Below, one piece after another: positions 1 to 12,000 of a stretch of 64,000 nt of DNA. The notes beneath the pieces are model-generated. The model was not told the DNA's origin, searched no databases, and saw only the letters and a program-made list of their open reading frames with translations. The first letter of the stretch is position 1, and every line of letters starts with the position of its first letter. The stretch comes from Platycnemis pennipes. Taxonomy: Eukaryota > Arthropoda > Insecta > Odonata > Platycnemididae. The stretch spans positions 124,128,849-124,192,848 of the forward strand of contig OW121849.1 in assembly GCA_933228895.1 (NCBI GenBank). Direction: 5' to 3'. A program made the translations under genes and the position numbers.

Positions 1-965
1 GCAAGGGTATTTTGAAACTTTTATTGCTCTGTGGAAGGCCTTATCCTATTTCCAGAAGCGAGTGATGGACAGGGTGGTTCAGGCGTAATAGAAATATTAA
101 AATATACGAATACAAAGCAACAATTAATTGCTGAGTAAACATCTGTAGCTTTTCGTTTGGATTATAATTTCTATCATGGTATAAAGGTATATGCTAGCAC
201 GTAAACCGACCCTCATTAAAAACAGAGATAGACCTCATTGATGAACTTTGGGTGAACAAAAATATCCAATACGCGAGAAAAGAATATAATTTGGTACAAA
301 ACAGTGCAAATTATGTATGAAGATGAAAAATCTGTATCATTCCACGAGAGTAACTATTGATAAAACCACTTGGGTCACTGCGCAGCAGCTCGGCCGCCGC
401 CGCCGCTGCGGGCCGAAGATGCGGAGCGGTGCGTTGTACCGCTCAACTTAAAACAGTCTGGAGGTCAGATAAGCAAGTATAAGCAAGATTTTTTTTCTTC
501 ATCGTGTTTAATTGGCTTTTCTGCTCATTTCCATATGAAAATGTCAGAGGAGCAAAGAGGAGCACAAAACAATAATGATGCATTTATTAAAAAGAATTAC
601 TATATAATGGATAAATATTTCTAAAAAAATTAAATGGTCAACCAAGTACTCAATTGGAACAAAAGTACCGGATTTTTATTCTATGAGGTATCAGAATTCC
701 GTGAAAAAATTAGTGAAGGACTTTTATGTACTTAAAGCCTTCTACTATCAAGGTGAACTTCACAAAAAGTTACAGATTCAACGCGACGGGCGATTAACCC
801 TTGATTTACCCAACTTTCACGAGTGATACACATTAATGTGTGCTATAGAGAGACCGATTTAGTACCCTATTTTGTAGGCCATATCCTCTACAGTACGAAA
901 ACACCACCTTGCAAAAAGTCGAAAAATTGACTTTTGGCCAGGTATTTCCGATTTCGGACCACTGT
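1..965. other. No gene recognised; left flank
   Basis: I searched both strands for the missing last UGT exon (a hydrophobic anchor preceded by a W-E-Y-V-type helix) and did not find it. A short GC-rich patch near 385-440 gives a proline-rich reading frame with no recognisable product. Confidence 0.5.
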
Positions 966-1560
966 GGGGCGTGAAGCTCACTTAACACAACCCGCACGAC
1001 AAAAAAGCGCTAACCCGCTGCTTACCACTACCCACGACAGTCTAGTGTGAAGAGTGTATCTTTGCAAACTAAAATTTTGGAAAAAAAATTCTGACTTTCT
1101 TGTATCTCGATGTTTTTACATTTAAACCTTTTGAGGCAAAATTTGATTGAATTTTGGACCTTCATTCTGGTGTCAAAAAATCGAATTTTTAAAATGATGC
1201 TCACACCGCACAAAACATGGGACCTTATTCTAGCTTTGTATCAAATTTCATCATCGACTGACAAATAAAAGTGCCTTAAATTTGAGGTCAAAAATGACAC
1301 ATAATCCATGGATCGGTCTGCATAGAAACATCGAGTTAACCCGTTATTTTTATTCTTCCGCACTTAAAATGGCAGCCATACACTGAGCAAGTATTAGTCA
1401 TTAGTCAGGTATTAGCCTCTGATGAACTGTTTTTTCCCTTCAGCAATAAACACCACTATTTTCAGCGAAGCACTTTTCACACTGAACTGTCGTGGGTAGT
1501 GGTAAGATGGCGGCATTGCGCAATATGTCGTGCGGGTTGCGTTAGGTTGGCTTCAGCCCC
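966..1560. mobile_element. MITE-like element with about 75-90 bp terminal inverted repeats
   Basis: The left end (from about 978) reads ACAACCCGCACGACA and further in TTACCACTACCCACGACAG then TGTGAAGAGTG. The right end (to about 1546) carries the reverse complement of the same blocks in the same order. Weaker symmetry extends outward to GGGGC.TGAAGC near 966 and GCTTCAGCCCC near 1560. There is no coding capacity. Exact ends and target duplication could not be fixed, so no superfamily is assigned. Confidence 0.65.
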
Positions 1561-2809
1561 CTCTATGCATGATACATTGCACTGCCGATCTATATCTCTA
1601 TATCTGTGATTCGTACATTCTAAGTACTAAAGTAAACTACAACACTCTTATTGGAACTCACCCACTCCTCATTTATAGAGCTTGTCAACGCCGCGGACTA
1701 CGTGAGACATGCTGCTATCTTTGGTATTTGAGAAGAACTATTAGATGCGGCATTAGAAGAGGGCCAGTGATACTGCGATCACACTCTAGTTGTGCTCATA
1801 TTCACCCTGTTAACAGCATTGCCCCTTGAAGCTCTAGCTATACAATACGCCCAACTTAGTAGTTCACAACAAGATTGTGCTCAGCGGGTTTGGCGCGTGA
1901 TACAGATGGAAACAGAAAGTGAATCGGCACGCACAAATACGTTCTCAACGTATAAAAATCGTGTTTTCATTACAGAATAACGTGTATGATTCAATTGTCT
2001 GGGATTACCGGGTGGTTCACGTGCTCGTGTGATCCTTAAGACGGGATGCCCCTGCTTATGAGATACATCTTTAGATATGATGGTCGCCGTTAAATCAGTC
2101 GCCGAAGGAGAAGTGAAAGGAGGAATGAGTTCTTGAGGAAGACATTGGTTGACGTATATGGAGCAAGTACTGATGAGGTAGGTAAGTCTAGGTAAGTAAT
2201 AAAGGGAGTGGAAGGTAGGACAGACCAAACTTGGATTGCCGATCGGTGATTATTATTATGATGATATTCATTTATGAGATTCGCGTAATTTAATATCGAT
2301 ATTATCAACGATGATACACTTAGAAAAAACCTCAGAAATGAGCTAAAGGAATTTACCGGTTATTTATGGGCCTATTGGAACTGATAGGAGAGAAAGGTAA
2401 CACTTGTCAAGTAAAGCGAAACTGCGTAGTTATTTCAAGTGGGGAAAGAGGTTGCTTTTCTTCTGATTCACAAGCAGCAGCGGATAGATAAAATTAGTCA
2501 GCCGCTCAACGAAACATTTTAAAGATATAAGCCGCTGTGCCGAATGTCTCTTTCTCATTAATGCCAAAATGAACTTCACCTGTATGACAATATACATTGA
2601 GGAATATTTATGGCATCAAATCATTTTGATATTTAGCTCCAATTATTTTCACAAAAGTATATCATTTCCAAACTTCTCAAATTCCTAAATTTTATTTGGT
2701 CAATTTTAATTAGAAATAACTAAAATCGTAAAATATGAATGCATTTGTTAGAAGCAGAAAAAGACGAAAAAAAGAATGTAATATGATTAGGAAAGTGATT
2801 TGCACTCAC
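1561..2809. other. Intron or flank beyond UGT exon 4, nothing recognised
   Basis: AT-rich sequence with only short, unconvincing reading frames on both strands. It should be intronic relative to the UGT gene, because the donor at 2809 leads leftward. Confidence 0.5.
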
Positions 2810-3029
2810 TCGGGTTCAAACATAATTCTTCGAATGGCGGTAACAAGGCTGTCTGCTGTTAGTTCCCTCAGTTCAAGCTTGATGGCGTAACCGTCCATCT
2901 CGGCTTTGGCGGAGTTCGAATCGTGGTCACAGAAAACGGGCATTGTGACGACGGGAACGCCGTGGAACACCGTCTCGAACATGCTCAGAAGTCCACCGTG
3001 GGTCACGAAGGCACGGATCCTCGGATGCC
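2810..3029 (-). CDS. UGT: UGT exon 4: UGT signature, nucleotide-sugar site
   Basis: Encodes residues 427-499 plus two bases. The acceptor CTTCTAG|GGCATC is at 3030/3029. It begins GHPRIRAFVTHGG and runs through FHGVPVVTMPVF, DHDSNSAKAEMDG and IRRIMFEP, which is the core of the UGT signature. Position 462 is His where most animal UGTs have Gln. The donor is CCCGA|GTGAGT at 2810/2809, a near-perfect consensus, phase 2. A following exon is therefore expected, but none is visible down to position 1. Confidence 0.95.
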
Positions 3030-6000
3030 CTAGAAGAGAAAAGCAATATTTATGGTTGAAGTTACAGATCTTTCCCCATTCGGAAATGGAAAATAATATT
3101 CACAGTGGCACTTTGGTAAATTCGAACTTTCGTGATTCGAAATCGTCTTTAATTCAATTATTTGGTGTGGTCCCTACCATTTTGTATGTAAAAAATGTTG
3201 AAAATCGTGAATAATACGAATTTTAATTTGGTTACTTCGAACGTTTTGTGCCAATGATTCAGTATCATTATTGTATTTCACAACACCGATTTTCTGAGCA
3301 ATTGTTATCGGTTGTTCTGTTAATGGACCAGGGTATGATAAAAAAATCTCGAAAAACTCTAAAAGCGGTTGTTGATAGAGAACATTTTCATGGAAGAACG
3401 CCCTTAAAGTTTACTTTAATATACCTCAAACCTCACGAATGTGTAAGCAAGCGTGGGATCGAGAGAGAGAGAGAGAGCAGAGACTATCAAGAATTGTTTT
3501 AAGAAAGCAGATTTTATGTTTGAAGGCAGTGAAAGTACCGACAAAACTACGGAAAATATGCCTTCAGTTGACCTGTTTTTCTTTTACTAAATCATTTAGA
3601 TTCAAATATTACGAGTGAGAGAATCAAATCATGGATGCCAAACTGCGATTTCTAGCATTTTTACACACAGGAAATGTGATTTCTTATAACCTATTTACAT
3701 AAATCGCCTAAAAGATAACTGATAAACTAAATTATTATAAGATATATATATATATTAATAATATCTGAAAAATAATGTTTTATGCTAAAAAATGAAGTTA
3801 TAGTAATTGCATTAACATTTTTGTCGAATACGAATTTTTGGAAAATTCTAACTTTTTTAAGGGTCCTTTGAGGTTCGAATTTTCCAATTTTCACTGCATT
3901 CCAAAATATTATCAAAAATATTACCAAAATTTCCACACTAGGATACTGGAAAATATATTTGCAAATGATACATCATCTTTAATATTGCTGGGATTAGTAT
4001 CGTTGAAAAGGAAAAAGGAAACAGTGTTAACATGTTTCAATAGGGCACACTGCACTGGTATATTATAAGTTAATTTTGATAATTTATCTATCCACTCTTC
4101 CTCCAATTCCTAAAAAAATCCCTACCTCTATGAAATAACCCACCTATCGATAACATCCTCCGAGCAACTACTTATACAACCGTGGTTATGACTCTGCTGA
4201 GAGCTTATTAGAGATTAACCATGTGCCATGTTTCGACGAGCAGACAGATCAGTAGTTAATTAACGAATGCAATAGAGGAAGTATATTCAATTTTATTTTT
4301 GTGCTGCTTCCCGTAAATCATATCACGGTCGTACAGAGGGACACTTGGTATTGAGAAGGAAATTTTCGAATGATTGAGTCAAAACCAGTCGTTTACTTAG
4401 GGCATAGACATTATCGTAGGCAATACCTCTGCAATGATTTTTTTGAAAGCCTCAATAAATAAATCAGGTCATTTTTCTAATCACATGGAATTTTTCTTAA
4501 TCTACTATGCATTAAGTTTAACAAATTTGTTCTTGTAGTGACCGAGAAATTTCATTTTCTTAGCAAAACGCAAGGCGGACGCGTTGGATAACTCTTGGGG
4601 TAGGTTATTAAAGGGTAAATTAAATGTGCTGGGTAGATAAGGATGATACAAAAAATTTATGGGAAGGAAATATTTATTACCCCATATCTATTTTTTTAAT
4701 TTCAGCTTCGTCAAAAATTCCTAATATTTTTCTCAAATTCTAATCTCTCCTATTTATTTTAAATTATACCTATACCCGCGGCTTATAATTGAACTTTATT
4801 TTTGATTATTATTTACATTTTTAAGTAATTTATTTTTATTATTTCGACTTTTTATACAGTATCTTTTACAGGGATATTTACACTGGGCATTAAAATGCGC
4901 GCAACTGTGGGACATATGACCAAGGTAAACTATTAATATCCTAGTACGACTCTAGGTATTTGACTTTAAGGGTACGAAGAAATACGCGGATAACCTTGCA
5001 AAAGACAATGTGGTTGATAGATTGGACTCAAGCCATGGCCAGGGGATTTGAAGTTTTTCTCCAATTGATATATCTTTAATATTCTTTTATTAAAGATACG
5101 GAAAAGTCCAGGAGCCAAAACATCCGAGAAAAGAGGATAGCATGTATTAAGGTTTTAATTTTTCAATAAAACTTCGAGGTGTAAATCGGTATCATCAGTT
5201 TACATGAATGAAGAAGTTCCAGCAAAATAGAAGTTTTCTCGGAACTCAGATTTTCTTGAACAGAGAATTCAGCTTTAATCAACATCCCTTTAAAGCCTTC
5301 TGAATGGACCTCAATAGTTTTTATCATGCTCCCTTTGATTTCCGATAATGGACAACTATTAAGCTACAAAATTCTTCTGAGAATATCTACGTTGTGAATA
5401 ATAGTGACATAATGCATTTGACCAGGGATTATTGACTTCTCTAGCATGTCTACTACGTTTACCTGTCGTTTAAGTTCTCTTTTTCGAGACATTCTGATCA
5501 TCTAAAAAAACATTTACATTTCTTATCGCAATAATATAAAACCAAAAAGGATACTGAATATTGGCTTAAATACTTTTTCTCTGCTCTGCTCAATTTACCA
5601 TACAGAAATGCATTTGTGGTATATATTTTTATAACTTCTTATTCCAATTAAAAGGTGTAAGATGCCCTACACGGATACGTGAATTTCTGCCATAAGTGCA
5701 AATATATATCAAAATTCAAATGAAAAATGCTTGAATGGTCATTTCAGAACGACATCCTCTGAACCTTGAGTTACGGAGTTTTACGGGCTTCAAGTGACTT
5801 GAGTACTAGCCCCCCATTCCTTCGGTCCGGGTTCAAATCCCGGCAGTGGTAGAGTTTTATCATTAATTAACCAGTGGCCATTTGACTGCTGAGAGGATTA
5901 CGAGTTAAGTATTCAGTTGCCGGATGGGACGTTAAACCCTCCATCCCTTTGCGCCTTTTGTCATGAGCAGGACAATGCCGAAACTGGATTTCTCTCTACT

Positions 6001-9000
6001 CTCCCTTCATTTTCAGAAACATTCCTACCTCTTTCAAATTACCTACCTGTCCTAAATCACGCAAACAGCTTTAGTTGTCGCTAACATTCCCCGAACAATT
6101 ACTCATACAACCGTAATTATTGACTCTACTAAGAGCAAATTAGACAGTTAGGTATACCTAAGCTATGCTTGCACGAGCATACAAACTTAACGTCATTTTA
6201 TCGCGTACCTATAATCACCAATTATTAGTAAAATCAACCGATTCAGGCGAGATATAGTGGAAGTTTGACATATTAGAATAAAATATAGGTGAACTTTTCC
6301 ACAACTAATTTATTGATGCGTACAAATACGCATCAATAAATTACTTGTGGAAAAGTGCACCTATATGTTATTCTAATATACCAATTATTAGAGTTGGAAA
6401 CAATTTTTTTGTCGATTCATTATAATCCTGTACACTGTATATAATACTCTTGTAAGCATTCACTTCTTTTAACATTTATTTCTAAGTATACGAATCTACC
6501 TTTCTTTTATTTCTATTTATCGTATTTCAAACACATGTGAATATATTTTTACCTTAGAAAAAAAAATTAATGCTACATGGATGAAATGGCAAGTGTGATG
6601 CAGAGTTGCTATAGTATTTTAACCATTGAAAAAATTATACCATTCCCGGTATCAACAGCGGCACAAGTACTTATAGTTGACCTTGGAAGTTAGCTGTTTC
6701 GATTATGTACTCCAAATGTATCGAGAATGGGGCCAAATGTGACCAAATGCCCAGCTGGAAAAGTTAAAAAGATAATTTTACACAAGCATTCAAAATTTAA
6801 GATCGCTCGTTTTGGCAATGTGCTTTTAGGTTTTAGATAACTGTTGGCATGTTGTCTTGCTTGAAGTTGGAACTCCGTCCGACGTTTTGTATGTCTAAAG
6901 TTTGTACATTCTGAAAAGGGGGGGCGTATCAGCTGTCAGGTTGTTACCGAGGATGTCCTGCTGCGGCAGCCACCGGGACACCTTGACGTTGGCCGGAAGT
7001 CCGTCGACGTTCGGGTCCTCCCACTTCCAGAGCACTCTGATGGGAGCCATCCGGGCGAAGGCCTCGATGAACAGGGCCTTGAAGGACGGCGACATGTTCG
7101 CGGCCCTCACAGAGGAGCCCATGCTGAAATATATGAAGCCCTCCGGACCTTGCGACACGAAGTCCTCCAGTTCCTGCGATTGAGAACAACGGAGGAGATA
7201 AGCTGTGTGTGGCAGTTGGAAATTTTGAAGCCATGATGAAACGAAAAAAAAAACATGTTACCAAGTGAGTGAGCGGCAGAATTCAGAATTGAAGCATTGA
7301 AATATGACATGCGTAATAGGAGAAAGTGCGAACATATACGCGTTTTATTTGGTTATTCGGGGGAAGTGACTGATAGCTTAGATCATCTGTTTCATTCAGG
7401 ATAGGTGGGTAATTGGATATTGGAATAGTGGAGGAAGGGTGGAGAGAAACCAGGCGTCGGCAATTGTCGTCGTCTAGCTCTTAATGAAAGGCGCCAAGGA
7501 GTCCGAAGTTTAATGTCCCATCCGATGGATGGGGTAAAGCCTCGTTTTCATGTGGCCGTTTTTGCGTTGCGTTGCCGCTGCGTTGTGCGGCAGGAAAATG
7601 ACCCATCAGCAGTGCCAGCAGCAACGCACCAAAACATATGACGGTGGTAAACCGTGGTATAGGCGACAATCCGTAGCGAACGAATCACGTGACGAACAAA
7701 TGACAGGCAGAATGCGTTGTCCCTCGCCCTCAACGCAGGCTGCGTTGGCGTGCTCGCTTCTGATTGGTGGCGCAGTGTGCGTCAACGCAAAAACGGCCAC
7801 ATGAAAACGTAGCTTAATGCAGTCCTCAAGAAACTGAAGTAAGGACCGATATAGCAATGAAAAAACTCCGGCACTGCCGGGACGGCAGGCGTGTACCCAA
7901 GCCAACACATAGACCGTTGATTAGCATTTCTGCAAAGCACTATAGTCGTATTTTTAGGCTTTCAGGTATTTCTACTGTTAAGGTTACCTAGGTTTGTTAG
8001 GTTATCCTGCCGTCTAACCTAACGAACATAATCTATGGATTATCGTAAGGCAACACAACATCCATACACGAGGTGGGAACCGAACCGGCGAGCTTTAGTT
8101 TTGCAGGCCAACGCGTTACCAAAATGTCTACCGCGGCCAGCAAAATTTACAATGTTTTATTTATAAACTTTAATTTATTGGTCTAATTCATGTTACTTTA
8201 TGAGTTATCCGGCATTGCAAAACAATGGTTTATGATATATCAAATGGCAGAACAATAAACAAATGAAGCATTTCTGTGACGACTGAGCGAAAAAAAGATT
8301 CCCGCGAAAATTCTAAAAGGAAGAAGAAACAACTTTATGAGAAACATCTGAAGGCATAATGGGCTCCTGAAGGCAATATTCGAAGGAATTGAGTTTATGA
8401 ATCGGAGAATATACAGGGAAGGTGTCGAGTGAGATGTGGGGAGGAATTTATGAAGAAATCAAATAGGGGAACTATGCGAATGTGACAGAATATGACATTG
8501 GTTGACAGAAGGATCGAGTGAAAACTGCTTCAGGCCAATATGGATTGAACGCCTGTGACGGAAGTCTATTTTCCATGGTTTGCGCCGAATTAAAACGGTA
8601 TGGAACGTAAAATTACGAAATAAACGTTGCTCAAATGTGGCATTTATGCTCGACCTATATTTCTATTGATCATTTGTGTTATGCTAATTATATACAGGTA
8701 CCTAAGGGACCGGAACACTTAGGAACTGGGCTATTGCATGGCAGACACGGAAGTATAAAGTGCTTGATTACCTTGCTCTATTTTTAACATCCTCGCTGCT
8801 TAAATGGGTGATTATGCAAGAGATTGCATGTCAGCGTGGTTTATGGCCTAAATCTTCCGAAAATGTGAGGAAATTACCTTCACGCCCCCTTATGCAATGA
8901 AGGTTTCGGCGATTTCAGACGAAAAAATGAGGCTGCTTGAAAGTGCCCTTCAAGGAAGCGCGTAAGAGGGGTGGCCACCTAGTTTAAAGGCTGCGGTGCT

Positions 9001-12000
9001 GAAAGATTTTCATCATGGAGGAAAATGGCATAACCATCATGGCAAGGGCGTGCTATTCTTCCTGCAACCAAGATAGAAAGGGGAAAAGGAAAAAAAATAT
9101 ATCTTGTCCCATTGTTATCATTTATTACAACCACTCGTTGTGACTGGCGTTTTAATACATCTTGGGATACTATGGAAAGGTTCGACAGTAAATTTCGCTT
9201 CTTCGAATTTTATGGGTGATTGAACTCATCCATGCGCTATTGCCTCAGAGTTGTCGGACCCTATTCAGAGGAGAGAGAGATTTCCAGTCATCAAACGGGG
9301 ATAAAAAAATATACAGCAATATCTCATTCCACAGATATTTTTTCAAATTCCTGAACGTAGAATATTCCGAATGTGGATGCGCCACTTTAGAGAATAACAG
9401 CCACAATGTGAGAGAAATTATTTTGGGAATAAAATCTTATCAATGGGGAATATGCATGATTTTTGTTTCTCGAAGATTAATGATGTACTTGATGCGAAAT
9501 TTTCTCACCAATTTAAATATATAAGCCAAATTTTTCTAGGCCCACCACAAAGATTATTAAATGATATTAAAATGTTCCCGAAAATCGGCGAAAGTCACGT
9601 GACCTGAAACGCCTTCTGACGTCACTGCACGGTATAGGTTCCATATTGCTACGGAGATAGATAATTATATTTAAAAGAAAACGACGTGAATATATTGTTT
9701 TGAGGTTTTTAGCCGTTTCTCGAAAGAAACGATGACTGAAAAAATACTTAAAAAAGCACATATTGACAACTTTCTTTGGTTGACTCCCTTATGGCGGCGT
9801 TCTTCTTGAAAAAACCAGCGATTGCATAGACGTAGTAGAAATTCTTGGGCACTAAACAGGCATCATATAATTAATGGACGATTTGCTCGTTACCATCCAT
9901 ACTACGTAAATAAAAAAACGAAATACAATCGTTTATTGAAAATAAACAAGTGAGATAAATACATACGTTATCGCCAAGTATTCATTTAACAACTTACCTC
10001 CACGCATAAACAGATAAACAACGCCCATAGTGATACCGTGCCGTGACGTCATGCGATGACGTCGTGTTTTTAAGCTGCCGAAAAAGTACAATTTTCAAAG
10101 AGTAATATCTTTGTAACGCAACTTAATTCTTCAGCAAAATTTTCGACAAGCACATTTTAGCCAATAAACTTCACATTCAAAGAGTTATAAAGAATAGTGC
10201 ATGTTCCCCATTGTAGTTTAAATGAATAAAAATCGAGCTAATGCATGGAAAGTTGTGTTTACGTCTTTTTTGTCTCATGCATGCAATGGGGCCGAAAATG
10301 GTGTTGTAAAGAAACTGAAAGACGCAAAGCAAAGCAGTACAGAAGCCAAATTTAATCGGGAAGAATTTTAAAATCTCTTGATATCAGAAGCGCCCGCATT
10401 GCAAGGAGAATTCCATCAACGTAAAGAAACGTCCCAGTAGTTCCACCTTGATTGGTACAAAATTTGGTGGGTGATTGTTTGAAATTTATTTTGTACCCAC
10501 GAAAAGTAGTTTGATGACTTATTTGTCTCACAGCAATACCTAGTGATGGTGATGACGTTAGTTAGGCGTGGAATCTTCAAATTCAAAATACGGAAAAGTG
10601 TAATATCGAGAACTTACGGAGATTTTAATGAGGAACGACGGAACTATGTAATTATGGTCATCCATGTATAACGTGGCACTGATTTTATACTTCTCCGACT
10701 TCCCTCTATCCTCTAACTCTCCGTTACGTTTTTTAAAACCCCGCCTGAATTGCGATACGCTGCCAATGATCTGTATTTTTATGTGGACGGTATAACAGGT
10801 TTTCATTATTTTTACAGGCCTAATTTATTTTTCAGTACTATCATTTATGCAATAATTACCTAAGATTAATTTATACACTATAATATAAAATATTATATTG
10901 ATAAAAACTATTATTTAAATAAATAATGAATTTATTAAGTACCTTTCTAAAACGCTAGGCAATGTTGGACCCCCTATCAATTTCGATATTTCGATGTTCA
11001 CTCTCCTCCCGTTGACTTTACGTAACATATGAACTGACCATATACGCTGAAAGGTGTTTCATTTTCCAGATCGCTGGATTGCTATTGGAAACTTAAAGGG
11101 CAATTGTGTTTGGAAATTTCATTTTTAGCTTCACTAAAAGTTTCACCATAGATTGAAAAAACGTTCTCTCCTTCTTAAGGTATTCACAGTATGATGATGA
11201 AATATTTAGCGGTTTCATAAGAGAAAAATACTTTGGGAGGACTTGTTACCATAGTTCATTTCTCGATTAAGTGAAGTAGTCATAAAGTGAAAAAAACCCA
11301 ATGAGACATAGACAATGAATTATTAATGGAAAGCTGCCGTTATTGACAGCAAAATGCGTTATTTCAACGAATATGGAGTTACATTCATCACCTCGAGCTG
11401 GGTTAAGTCACTGCTATATGATATATTCATTGGTATCTGATTGCGTATTGCTTTAAAGTCTCGAGGGTTTACTTTTTAAAATATGACTTTTTGTCTCGTA
11501 GTTATTCACTCATATGATTAACCAATAGTCACATTTGACCTTATTATGGACTCTAAAATAATTTTTTCTCTAAGTTTTCACCAGAAAAAAATTATCACAT
11601 AGTATAAATACTTGCTTTGTTTTATATTATGATTAATTTTATCATATTACGATGCTTATATTTTTTATCTATGTATATATTTTTTGAGCTATGAATTGCT
11701 AATGAATGACGGAATATTTTAGTAACGAAAATTAGGATTTATTTGAAAATTAACTTGAAATTAGAAGATTATTGACTGCTTACAACTACTTTATTTTGCA
11801 CTAACTAAACCAGTTATGGGAAAATTCTGTTGTATTTCGTCACATTCTCACTGAGGCTAAATTACAACTTCATTTAATTTTATTTCGAGCATATTCACTG
11901 CAAATAATATAATTGTTTATTATATTGTTATAACTTCCTATCCCAGGAAAATATTATCACTTTAATTTTAATTATCCTTCTTATTGTAACGGGGTATTTT

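Noticed and set aside
7895..8035. Telomere-like GGTTA/TTAGG repeats near 7975-8030
   Set aside because: Only isolated AGGTT/TTAGG words in both orientations, not an array.
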